A stretch of DNA of 64,000 nt from Tetradesmus obliquus (taxonomy: Eukaryota; Chlorophyta; Chlorophyceae; Sphaeropleales; Scenedesmaceae). Every line of letters starts with the position of its first letter. Position 1 is the first letter of the stretch. The notes below the pieces were generated by a model that saw nothing but the letters and a program-made list of their open reading frames with translations, did no database searches and was not told where the DNA came from. Positions 10,493-22,400 of this stretch are shown here, one piece after another. Both the position numbers and the translations under genes were made by a program. Where the stretch lies: contig CP126198.1 of the NCBI GenBank assembly GCA_030272155.1, forward strand, positions 2,108,001 through 2,172,000, in the 5' to 3' direction.

Positions 10493-13030
10493 ATGGGCAG
10501 GAAAGAGCCGAGAGAGCTGATAAAGGCTTACGATGACCATGACCAGTACGTGCGAGCCCTTCATCCACCCTGACGAATGCATGCCGGTCTTAGACCTTGG
10601 AACGATTGTTTAGTGATGTTGATGCGACCGTATCGGACGCGTGCGCCTAGGCGTTTCAACCAGTTGCATAGAGTAGTGTTGACTGCCATGTGCTGCTGCT
10701 GCTGCACCTTATTTTGGACGCCTTGGCGTGCAGCCGCAGATCAAAAATGAACGAAGAGATGGCTGAAGAGGCGAAGAAGAAGGTGGTGAAAGCTTGGGGC
10801 AAGCTGCTGCCATTCGGCGCACAGGTTGTGGCTTCAGCAGCCGCGTACACAGTAGGAGTCACTGCCACCCAGGTATGGGGCCTGTACACACTGGCACAAG
10901 CTGTTGGCATAATATATTTCAGTAAACATGCCAAAAATAAACCTGACCAGCAAGCAGCAACTGTCTCCTGCAGGCATGCATGCCTCTGCCAATCTGGCGT
11001 GCATTGTACTGCCTGTTGATTGCCCATCATGTAGTGCCATTCCACCGCCACAATCCTTTCTGACATCCCTCCTTGTGATGCTCTCCTCTTCCTCCTTGAT
11101 TCTGCTTTTCCTGCAAGCTCGTGGGCTTTGTGTGCAAGGTTTCATGTGCAACGCCAGTGCTTGGGCCCTGCATGGGCATAGTGGGAGTGGGCTTTGCCAG
11201 CGCGCTTGCAGGACAGGCGTCCAAGCACACGCACAAGATGATCAGCACGGGCGCCAACCCATTCAGAGCAGGGTTTTGGGAGCCGCTGGATGTGGATGAC
11301 ATAGTGTTTGATGCACTGCTGGGCATCTTTGTGTTCAAGGTGGGCTGCAGCCAGCAGCGGCTTGCTGTTTGCAACAGCAAAAGCAACAGCAGCAACAGCA
11401 TCGCATAGAGATGTTGCAGGGTTACGCAGCAGCTGCTTGCAGGAACGCTGTGCTGCTGTGCACCCACCCCTGTTCAGCGTCCAACACTCTGGCAAACGCA
11501 AAGCACGTGCATCACAGGCCCCTGTTCTCGCTTGTGTGCAAGCGCCCTAGCCTGGTGACAGGCAGCAACAGCAACACACGCTGCCCCTGCTGCGCCTCGC
11601 CACACCAACACACACGCGCACGCAGGCCATGGGCGGCCGCTTCAGCAGCCTGATGCCCAGCGACCTGTCCAAGCCGGGCGCGCTGGCCTTCGAGTCCATC
11701 CCCGCGCGCGCTGACAACAGCGAGGCGTACGCGCAGCCCAGCGTGAAGCGCGAGCTGGCGCGCATCTTCAGGAGGGACGGCTGCCATCACTGCGGTGAGG
11801 CGCAGCAGATGCAACAGCACCAATGATGAATGAATGTCTCATCGCTGTTGCTGTATCAGTTCAGCCTGAGAAGAGCAGATGTAGTGCAGTTCTGCATATT
11901 ACACCGGAGATGTGTGTGTTTGTGTGTCGCAGCAAAAGGTGAGTAGTATGCTCTTTGTGCTCCCGTGCAGCCCAGCCAGGCACGTGCTCTTGCCAGGGTT
12001 TTCTCGGCAGCCACACACGTTGTGCCTTGACACTCACAATTTTTGCTGTGGCGCGTGCCGCTGACCTATGTTGCACCATGATGTGTGTCAGGCTCCTACC
12101 GTGGCCCTGTGATTGGCGACCACATGCCGCCCAACAAGATGATGCCAATCAGCAAGGCTGCCAAGGACAAGCTGCCAGCAGCAGTCGACAACCTGCCAGG
12201 CATCAGCAAGGTGCGCTGCTGCTGCTGCTGCAGCTGCTGCTGCTGCCCAGGGGGAAGACTGCAGTTTCACACGTACTGGCAACTACATGCTTGCGACAGC
12301 TGTGTATGCGACAAGCCAGCAGTATAGTGTGCACTGCAGCCAGCCGCGCGCAAGCTGCATGTAACCGTGCCTGTGTGCACACGCTGTGGCTGCAGTGCCA
12401 CAGCAGCTGCCTTTTCCAACAAATCTCGCAACAAGCACCCACCTGCATCATGGCTGCTCATGGCTGCTGACCAACAAGCCGGCATGCATCAACCACACTG
12501 ATGTGCAGGTGCGCGAGCTGATCGGCCTGTCCGGCAGGACCGGCAAGCCGCTGCAGCGCTTCTACCCGCAGTGCCAGCGCTGCAGCATCAAGCAGGCCAC
12601 AGCCATGCGCAGCGGCAAGCGCGTGCTGGTGCTGCACCTGCACGCGCCACGCTACCGCAGCGAGCACTTGGCAGGTGCGCCGCAGCAGGCCGAGAACATG
12701 CAGCGTGCTGCAGCAGTACCATTTTGCTGTTTCTGCTTCAGGTTGCAGCTGTCAGGCGCAACACTGGCTTCAAAACAAACACTGAGCTCTGGTGTTGCAC
12801 ACATTGCATGGCTGGTCAGTGTGCAGACGGCGGCTGCATGACGTCGCTGCAGCAGGAAGAAAACAGGCAGAGGATTGCAGCACTTGCAACTCAACAGAAG
12901 TACAGCTTGCCTGTCATTGGTGCTACGTGCAGCAGGCTCTCGTGTAGGTTCTGGCCCAGCAATGGCTCTCAATCCACATGCCGACTGTGACGCAAGTCGC
13001 CTTGATATCTGATGCGTTTGTTTTGCTGTA

Positions 13031-13064
<34 letters not shown>

Positions 13065-14213
13065 GCTTCTTGCAGGCATCTTTGTGGGCATCCGCCACAA
13101 CGTGCCTCCAGTCAGCTTTGCAGATGCGCCACGGGGCCGCAGCGGCAGCAACAAGCTGCCGCTGGCCCTGCTGGCAGCTGCACCAGTTCTGGATGCCGCA
13201 GATGAGGCGGCAGCAGCAGCAGAGGCGGGCCGCAGAGGCAATGCTGCCGTGCCGCAGCTGCTGGTGCAGGAGCTGAGTGCAGCACCCAGCTGGGAGCTGC
13301 AGGCGTATGTGCCTGGCGCTGCTGCCGGTGCAGGTGCAGGTGTACCGCCAGTGCATGGCGGCGCCAGCAGCAGCAGCGCAGGCTATGCTCGAGGCAGCAG
13401 CGGCAGCCACTTGCAGCAGCAGCAGCAGCAGTACAGCAGCGGCGGCAAGTGGGGCAGCGGCGGCGGCTATAAGCAGGAGCGGCGCGGCGCTGGCAGCAGC
13501 AGCAGCAGCAGCGGCGGGGGCATGGCGCCGCAGTCGCTGCCTGGCAGCCTTGGGCTGGTGCAGCAGCAGCTGGCTGACGTGCTGCAGCCACAGGTGGGCC
13601 GGGAGGCAGGCATGTCTTATTGATGCAATGCTGGGGTTGCATCAGCCTGCAGGGGTTGCATCACATCCTCAACTTGCGGCCCAGTCGAGTGCAGCAAGGG
13701 AGGTGGTAGTGCACAGTACGTTGTTGATGCTGTCGGTGATGTTTCAAGCACTGGCTGACGATATGCTACTACAATCGCTGACTTGAAGCACGGTATGTGT
13801 GCCTGCAGGACTGCGTGAGGGACAGCGGCGGCTCACTGAAGCTGAGCCTGGAGGGCTGGATGCCACCCGGTGGCGCTGGCGCAGGCAAGGACAAGCCCAG
13901 GCAGCGCAGCAGCGCTGCTGCAGCGGCAACGGTGAGTGGTGCCGCATGAGGGCTGGGATGGAGTCTTGCTCAGGGAACAGATGTGAGGGCAGCTGTTGGG
14001 TGGAGTGGGCTATGAGTTTGGCGAGTGCGCAGGCAGGAGGGTCCTGATACAGTGATGTCGGGACAGGTGCATATTGTGTTAGTGAATGCGTAGGTTTGAT
14101 AGTGCCAGAACAACTCAAACTTGCTGCTGCTGCTGCTGCTGCAGGTGGCAGAGGCGGCCAAGCAGCGCGCGGACGCAGCCTTTGAGCGCTTTGCAGGCGG
14201 TCTGGCGCGCTGA
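10493..14213 (+). CDS. Membrane protein with an HNH-like CxxC-DH-CxxC motif, function unknown
   Basis: Exons 10493-10545, 10734-10872, 11118-11339, 11626-11794, 12092-12210, 12509-12674, 13076-13593, 13809-13931 and 14145-14213 join to 525 residues. The N-terminus is charged (MGRKEPRELIKAYDD). Two hydrophobic stretches follow, at about residues 45-64 and 65-105, so the protein is probably membrane-anchored. The centre carries CHHC (191-194), then VIGDHMPPNK (D204, H205), then YPQCQRCS (C256, C259). This spacing is that of a treble-clef HNH fold, where two CxxC pairs bind zinc and the DH pair can be catalytic. The assignment is by motif only and a structural, non-nuclease role is equally possible. 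The C-terminal third is low complexity (Ala, Ser, Gly, Gln) with a short Ala/Arg-rich helix at the end. The 53-base first exon is inferred from matching phase and a GTACGT donor; the alternative start is the ATG at 10747. I do not recognise the family. Confidence 0.65.
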
Positions 14214-16395
14214 TGTAGGCAGCTCGTCGTGGCCAGCAGCTGCGGTAGCAAGGGCCACACTGAGCCGCTTACTTGCAGGATGGATGAGCACAGCATGTGC
14301 TCAAAGCGAAGTCTCACAAAGTACGTCAGCCTTGGCGAATGCTTTCAGGCCGCATCTTGAGGTGTACAGAAGACGCGGTATTGCTGACCAAAGCAGCAGG
14401 GGCAGCGGCGGCGGCAGGCTGCAAGCTACAGCAGTGGCAGTGACGGCGGTAGCCTGCAAGCTATAGCGGGGTTACCCACCGATATGCATGTGTTTGGTGC
14501 TGGACCACTGCTCGGTTGCCTTGTGTACAACTGAGGCCTTTGTTCATTGTTAGTGTCAGGGTTGGCGTATGTGTTATGTTATGGTAGCACAGCTAGCATA
14601 GAATGGTTGCGTCAACTGGCTTGGTTTGTTGCGGCAGCTGGCTTGGAAGAAGTTCGAAGCAGATGGTGGCAAATGTACTGCGCGCTGCAGCAGTGGCTTG
14701 TGCCGCCAAGCTGGCATGGGTGCTGCAAGGCCTTGACGCTGGACGGCTTGCGCAAGCTTGCAATTGCAACAGCACGCGCTGCGCACACTGTGCGCCGCAC
14801 AGTACTTGCTTCTGGTAACGTCAACACCTGGGTTCTTGCTTGGCATTGCTTGGCATCCCCCTATGAGCCTCTAAAACCCCTATGAGCCTCTCGTTGGCTC
14901 CTGACTGGGGTTCCCACTCCTCGTTGAGTGGAGCATGTAATGTAATGTATGTATGCATTTTACACACAAAGTCCCAACCATCTTCTGAGAAGCGTTCAGA
15001 ATCAAGTGCAGGGTTCGCGCATGTCACAACCAGGAACACTAGTGAATGAAACGGTCCACCCCCACAGATGCGCAGTGACAGGCAGTTATCCTGCAGGCAT
15101 GGCCATAACATGCAAACAGCTACACCACACGGCATATCGAAGGAAAAATACCAGCTGGGTAGCGCTCTCACATGCTGCGTGCTTGCTGCACAAGTGCCCA
15201 CACCCTGGTACAGGCTAAGCCGCACAAGCAGCCACAACCACGCCAGAAGGCAGTCGAAGCAGCAGTAGACATGGCCGCATGTAAACGGGCACCGCTGCTA
15301 TAGCTGCAAGCAGTAGCATGTAGCAGCCATGCTGGGACCGCAACAGTGCTGCTGTCTTGCTGAATCAATATGTGCTCGGTTGTATTGCCCAGCGTATTGT
15401 GTAAATGCTTGGAAGTATAAAAGGCAGGCTCATCCATTGCCGTATGGCTGCCACTAGCGCATAGATGCACACATTAGCTTGCTTGCACCGCCTGCAGCAG
15501 TAGAATAGCCAGTAAGTGGAGGCACCATTGCCAGCAACGCATGAAACTCAGGATTTAGAGAGGTCACGCCACCCGCACACAAAGCCAAGCCACTGTGTAA
15601 GCTGCAGCAGCAGTCACGGTCACAAGACTTGGTGTCTCCCCTGCCCCTCAAGCCGCCCCAACAGGGGACAGATGAGATTAAGAAGATGCCGAGCATGCAG
15701 CATCAGGCAAACAAAAGTCGGTCAACACCAACATGATGTTTAACCAAAGACACATGTAGCGATTTAAGCAGTCAGAACCACGCAAAGCAAAAGGGCACGG
15801 TGCCAGGCAGCAGCTGCATGTGGCACCCCTGTCCCTGGCTTGGTTACGCTGGTGCAGAACACAGGTGCTTGCTTAGCGAGCTGCAAACATGTTTGCTGCA
15901 GACCAGTCATATGGCAGTGGCAGCATGCATGCAGCGGCAAACCAAGCGCATGCCCTCAGCCCCAAGCTACTTTCTAAACAAACAGACATGGCCGCGCAAG
16001 AGCAGACAGCCACACAAGGCATCACGTCAGTGGTGAAACCACTCAACCACCAGAACAGGATCAGCCTAGGAATGACCAGCAACGCCTTACACGAGTCCAC
16101 GCAGGTGCAAACAAACGCACCGGAACACACAAACACGTGCGCGCAGCCCATACAGTACTGTCATAATGCATGTGTCACGCGCAACACCCGCGCGTTGTAT
16201 CCTCCCGCAGACACGCACAACCCCACAACTGTGCAGCCTGCACCTCGCAGCAGCAGCTGCAGGCTGTTGTCCTGCTGACAACGCCCTGCTGCTGCTGCTG
16301 CCTCCTCCTCCCTGCAGTGCCTGCCCCTGTGCCTCTGGTTAAACCGCCAATAAAACCCTCACATGAAGGGTTTTAAAGGCTTTGGAAAAAGGGTT
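14214..16395. other. 2.2-kb region without a recognised gene, between convergent genes
   Basis: The flanking genes converge here, so both 3' flanks lie in it. TGTAA strings at 14936-14945 (+) and its complement near 16087 (-) are possible polyadenylation signals. A TATAAAAG-like string lies at about 15415-15422 on the + strand, without a coding frame after it; an RNA gene cannot be excluded. No frame resembles a known protein. Confidence 0.5.
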
Positions 16396-18652
16396 TTAGG
16401 CCTTCTTGTCCAGGAACACAGTCAGGGTGCGGCCCTCCAGGGAAGAGCCGTGGAACTGCTCAATGGCAGCATTGGCAGCCTCCTTGGTGGTGAAGCGCAC
16501 AGTGCCCCAGCCCTGAAAGCAGCAGCAGCAGCAACAGCATGCCAATTTGAGTTTGGGACATGTGTGCAATGCAAGACACGGAAGTGTCGCCACGTCTTCC
16601 AAAAACACTGCGATCCAGCACCCCAGCAGCTGCTGCCACGTGTCAATAACCGCTGGCAGCTGCTCATTCAACCAACAGCGCACAGCAGCTCCAGCGCTGC
16701 TCCCTGCCCAACACAGCTTTCACCACTGCTGCTGCAAGCACTCTGCTACTGCTGCTGCTGCTGGCAAGCTCTGCTGTTGGCAAACCACAACACACTGCCT
16801 GCTGCTGCTGCTGCTGAAAAGATCACGGCATGCTGCCAGCTGCTGCTGCTGGCATGGTCACTACATGCTGCTAGCTGCTGCCGGGCTGCTGCTGCTGCTG
16901 ATGATGATTATAGTTACGCACCTTGCTGCGGCCGTCTGGTGCGCTCATGACGTCGGCGCGCTCCACCTCGCCGCACTCTGCCAGCAGCTCCTTGAGCTCC
17001 TTCCAGGTGAACTTCCAGGGGATGCCCTGCACACACACCTGCGGCATGATCCAACAAGATACAACATCAAGAAGCGGGTAAGGCTTTGGGCTGCCAAAAC
17101 AAGTAGAAGGTGAACTTCCAGGGGATGCCCTGCACACACACCTGCACAAAGCGTGAAGCATAACAGCAAGCAGAGCATGGAAATCAGGAATTCGTTTGCT
17201 CCAAGTAAGTTTCCAGGGGATGCCCTGCACACACACCTGCGGCACAAAACACAAAAACGAAACATGCAACAGCAAGCAGCGGATCAGGTTGGGGCTTTCA
17301 AGAACAGGTGAACTTGCCAACAACAATCGGACACTCACAGCCCGCTGCTACAGCCGCTGCTGCTCGACAGGCCTGCCGCCAGCAATGCACGCCCGCCAAC
17401 TACTGCACAGCTGCCACTGCTGCTTCAAGAGCCCGCAGCTTTCCCTGACTTGCTGCATTTCAAGCTTATCTCGTGTATGACAGTAATTCTACCGCCCCCC
17501 ACCTGGAAGCCGGAAGGCTCGCCCTCAATGGGGGCACGGGGGCCCCTGCCCCTGCCACGGCCCCTGCCACGGGGAGCGCGTGGGGGCCTTGGCGCCGCCG
17601 CTGCGCCCTCCTCTCCCTCCAGAGACTGCTTCACATCACGGTCCTCCCTGTCCTCACGCACCGCGATGCGGCGGCCGCCCAGGTCGGTGCCGTTGAGGGT
17701 GTTCACAGCTGCGAATGACAATGCAAAGTGAAGTACAGAGTTGAGTTACTGTCATGCTGCACTGGGAGCAGCAGGCAGGGTGAGGCAGGTCGGTGGCAGG
17801 CTGCTGCTGCCGTTGGAACGTAAGCACCCCTGTGCCACTGCTGCTGCTGCAAATGGAATAAATGAATGTGATGATACCGACCAAGCTACAACATGTTGCT
17901 GGCTATTCTGTGGTTTCTGACGCACAGGTTCCTGCTGCTGCTGCTGATCCTGCAAGCTGACTGCTGCTGCTGGTCCTGCTGCTCACTGCTGCTGCTGACT
18001 TGCCACACCTGCAATGGCCTCATCAGGGTTCTCAAACTCCACAATGCCCCAGCCCTTGGAACGGCCTGCGTACAAGACATGAGCAAGGCTCAGAGTGATA
18101 CAATCGCTGCTGTCAGGTGCCGCCCACCACTCTCGACACAGTCAGCTTTGGCAGCAGTACCCGACAAGAGCACACATTCAACGCCCAAACGGCCTCATTA
18201 TACCATAAGTATCATATACAGAAGTAAATGGCATTTGTTGAGCGGTCCCGGTACTCTGCTGGCGATCTGATTGCTGCTGGTGCGCGCACGAAGCTGCAGC
18301 CTGAGTCCTGCGCTGCTCACCATCGTCGCCGCGAGTGACGTTGGCATACACGACCTGGCCGCACTCCCTGAACTTATCCTTCAGGTCCTGCCAGCTGCAC
18401 AGGCAGCAGCAACAGGGACACAGGGCGAGAAAGCGGGGTCAGATTGCCTTGAAAGTAATCGGGAGACCAACGGATCGCCAAAAACGACTTGGAAATGGCC
18501 TCAGCGCACGTGTCCACAGCTGTCGCTTCCTGCAGCAGCAGGTCGCGAAGTCCACCGTCTTACCTGGTCTTCCAGGCCAGGTTGGAGACGTAGCACCTCT
18601 TACCAATCCTCATCATTCCATCATCACCACCGTTCTGCCCCTCTGCGGCCAT
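16396..18652 (-). CDS. Two-RRM RNA/ssDNA-binding protein resembling GBP1
   Basis: Exons 18564-18652, 18321-18394, 18009-18065, 17503-17708, 16922-17038 and 16396-16512 join to 219 residues. RRM1 has RNP2 as RCYVSNLAW and RNP1 as SKGWGIVEF, with WQDLKDKFRECGQV between. RRM2 has VCVQGIPWKFTW and SKGWGTVRF. The two are separated by an Arg-Gly-rich linker (RGRGRGRGRG, an RGG-like nucleic-acid-binding and methylation-prone segment) preceded by VREDREDRD. This two-RRM plus RG-linker design, and the WQDLK and VREDRED blocks, recall Chlamydomonas GBP1, which binds single-stranded telomeric G-strand and RNA; that match is from memory. It could equally act as an mRNP protein of the Gbp2/Hrb1 kind. The ATG at 18650-18652 is the first of the frame. 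Ghost acceptor copies of exon 5 lie in intron 4. Confidence 0.82.
17108..17245 (-). repeat. Two ghost acceptor-junction copies of GBP1-like exon 5
   Basis: The exon 5 acceptor and its first coding bases (real acceptor 17039-17041) recur with acceptors near 17143 and 17240, at about 100-bp spacing. They lie upstream of the working acceptor in transcription direction. All encode the start VCVQGIPWK. Confidence 0.88.
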
Positions 18653-19421
18653 GGTTCCTCCCTCCGCTGCAAACACGCCCAGCAGCCGACAACAACTCAA
18701 GCACTGTTCCGCCTCAGCTGATCTGTCCACCAGCCCTTCAAAACTTCCAATGACACTTTAGTCAAATACAACTCTTTGTGATCGAGCGATCGTGGCACAC
18801 CTTGGGGTGTCCTTGAAACTCAACTCTCGAACTTTGTAACAGCGCTGTAGTGCGCTGTCGGTCCCCAAAACTGCTGAAACAATTTCTAATAGCTTAGTTA
18901 CTGCCAATGAGGCATGTTTGACCGACCATCCAAGTTGATAAGCGCTCCAGTCCCGCCCTTTCCAAGTTGGCCTGGTTGCGACCGCATAGAACCGTGGACG
19001 ACACGTTTGACGTGAAACAGCTCGCTAACAATGCCTCAACTGCTAGCCGCACGTCGCTGTGCTGAACAGATGCTGGCGGAAGTGACGAATGAAGGCACAG
19101 CAGCAGCAGTCAAACAGCAGGGCCACTGGACTGGTGACCAGTCTGCAGAAAATTTTGCAGCAGTAAAACAAGCGCGAGCAACATTTCACAGTTTACCAAT
19201 CCACTCAAAATAACCGCTCCACCATATCACGAAACACCCACGCGCGTCCTCGAACTCAAAAAAGGAATCACACTTGAGACCAACCAATCTTCAGCGCGGC
19301 GTGTGGCCCACACCAGCGCTATCAGCAAACCCCCATCCCACAACTTCAAAAACATCACAGCGACGCACACCGTGCTGTTGAATCATCACAACCATAGCAC
19401 GCATCAGCTACATTTCCATCT
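18653..19421. other. Intergenic region between the RRM gene and P58IPK
   Basis: Both flanking genes are on the minus strand. The stretch should hold the promoter of the RRM gene (near 18653) and the 3' flank of P58IPK (near 19421). It lacks long CTG arrays. The 19031-19213 (+) open frame has no recognisable domain. Confidence 0.5.
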
Positions 19422-22400
19422 TCAACCGTTGAAATGGAAGGTGTACTGGAAGCCGCCTTGCTGGTACCCCTGCTGGAACCCTGGGTGCCCCCAGCCACCA
19501 CCGCCACCCTGCTGCTGCTCCAGATCTTCGCCCCTGTCATACGCGCCGCGCTTCTCCTCGTCATTTAACACTTCATACGCCTCCGCGATCTCCTTGAACT
19601 TCTCCTCTGCAGAAAGCAGCAGACACCAGCATGAATACAATAAAACTGTCATATTACAATACATTTTTAGCAGGCCGAGGTTTGGTGGCATTTGCATTTG
19701 CACTGCCTGCTGCATCTCCTTGCTCACAGCATTGGGCGCTGCAACTGCTGGAGCAGAGCACAAAGCTACACTGCGCTGCATGTGCTCCTCACCATTCTCG
19801 GCCTTCTCCTTTGAGTAGTGCAGAGGAACCTGGCTTGAAATACTGACTTCAACCACTAGACAACAACTGTCCGCCCACTTATGTCAGCTAATTTCCACAG
19901 CTGGTCGCAGTGGTAGGCAGTTCTCAGCGCCGCATGCTTCTCACCGTTTTCCGCCTTCTCTTTGGATGAGTGCACCTTATCCGGGTGGTACTGCCGAGCC
20001 AGTGCCTTGTATGCCTTTTTGATGTCCCGTGGTGAGGCCTGCTTGTCGACATTTAGGATCTTGTAGTAATCCTTGCGCTTGCTGATCTTCAGCTGCTTCT
20101 CAGCCTCACGGTACAACTGCGGTGGAGGAAAAAGGAGGGCGGGGCGCCAAACAGAGTGAATGTCTCCGTGGAAAAATGTGCACGGAAAGGATTGCGCAGT
20201 GGGCCTTGCAGTGGGCCTTGCGCTATGAAGTGCGCCTTGTATGTGTTCTTGATGTCGCATGGTGAAGCCTGCTTGTCAATGCCGAGGATCTTGTAGTAAT
20301 CCTTGCGCTTGCTGATCTTCAGCTGCTTCTCAGCTTCTCGGTACAACTATAATGACAAGGAAAAGCAAGGCAGGGGCCGGGATGGTTAGTGTCAATGTAA
20401 GTGCTTGTCAATGCCGAGGATCTTGTAGTAATCCTTGCGCTTGCTGATCTTCAGCTGCTTCTCAGCTTCCCGATACAACTGTAATGACAAGGAAAAGCAG
20501 GGCAGGGCGCCGCGTAGTGAGTGTCAATGTATTTGCTTTTCAATGCCGAGGATCTTGTAATCCTTGCGCTTGCTGATCTTCAGCTGCTTCTCAGCTTCAC
20601 GGTACAACTGCGGTGGTTGTAAAAGCAGGGCAACAAACAGTGAATGTCTCAGAGAAAGTTTGTGCACGGTGATCGTGTATTAGTCAGTCAGTGATTGCCC
20701 TTGCTCAATTGGACTGCACTGCGCTGCCCCCTGCAGCCCCAACACCCAACGCACCTGATGCATCTCGCCGTCCTGCTGGTGCTGCTGCAGCGTGTTGCGG
20801 GCCAGGTTGACTGCCTCTTCAAACCGCTCTGCTGCTAGCAGCGCCCGGATGATCTCCTTTGTAGCATCATAATAATCCGGCTGGATGGCAAGCGCTGCTT
20901 GGCAGGCCTGCGGCAAATTGGCACACAACAAGCAAGCCCAGATGGTGAGCAGGCACACAACAACTCAATTAGGTGTGCACTGTGAGGCTGTACTGCTGCG
21001 CTCAAGCACCACCGCTGCACATACACGCTGCAAACAGCTCAGCTCGGACTGTCACGCAAGCACAGCCGCGAGCAGCAGCTGTGATGAGACTAACAGCCCA
21101 TCACCACAGCCTGGCTGCGCAGCAAGCAGGCATGGCTGCACTGCAGGGTCAATGCTTCTGGCGGTTACGGGGTGGCGAGGCAAAGGAGCACCAATCAGGG
21201 TAGCGTAGCTGACACCTGTGACTGCCGCTGGCGCAGCAGCCAGTGTGATGATCTATAACATACAGTTAGTGCTCACCTCGACTGCCTCCTGCGGCTTGTT
21301 CAGCATCTGCTGCACCCTGCACAGCTGCAGCTGCAGCTCCTTGTTCACTGCCTGGTGCTGCGGGTCCACCGCCAGTGCTGCCTGGCACTGCTGCTCGGCC
21401 TCAGGGTAGTCCTGCGCCTCAAACGCCCTGCATAGGCAGACACAGCAGCCAGGTAAGTTGCATTGACAGTGGAATGTTTGTAGACATGCTAGACAAGGCG
21501 CCTGGCACTGCTGCTCAGCCTCTGGGTAGCCCTGCGCCTCAAAAGCCCTGCCTGGACAGGGGGAAACAGCACAGAGTTACACAAAGCATACATGTCCCTT
21601 GTTACATGTCACCCCGGCACATGTCACGTGTCACTTGTTACATTTTCAAACCCACCTGTTGGCGCGCTGCCGCTTCCTATCTAAGTCCTTCAGCTTGTTG
21701 AAAGCCTTGCGGCTGTCTTTGTGGTCCGGATCAAACTTCAGTGCCTCCCCAAAATGACGCTTTGCCATGTCATGGTCTGCCAGGTACATGTAGGCAGTGC
21801 CTCGGAGAGTGAGTGCTTCCAGGTGACCCGGGATAGACTTGACGATGCGGCCAGTGACGCCAATCGCCTGCAGATACAGCGCATGACGATGAATTGCGCA
21901 GTGCCGCACAGCATCAACATATACGCATGGCGGCACAGTGTAAATGCAGCAAAGTGACCTGGGATGGACTTTACAATGCGACCGGTGACGCCAATCGCCT
22001 GCAGATGCATGGCATAACAATGTTGTAAGAAGTGCCTCAAAGAGTGAGAGCTTCCAGGTGACCCGGGATGGACGTGACGATGCGGCGGGTGACGCCAATC
22101 GCCTGCAGATGCATAGCATAACAATGCAATGAGCAGTACTGCGCAGCATGAGTGCCTCCAGATGACCCGGGATGGACTTAACAATGCGGCCTGTGACGCC
22201 AATTGCCTACAGGAGTTTGAATGGCAAGTAGCCGCAAGAAGCAGGTGAATCCAGATGTAAGTGCAAAAGCTGGGAGCAAGGCCGCACTAAGGCACTGAGC
22301 TGTACATGGAGCCTGCTGCTGCTGCTGCTCAGTGCTGCTATGCTTGCTGTCGCTCCCTACTCTGCTGCTGCGGTGTGTGGCACAGCTAGGCTGCTCCAGC

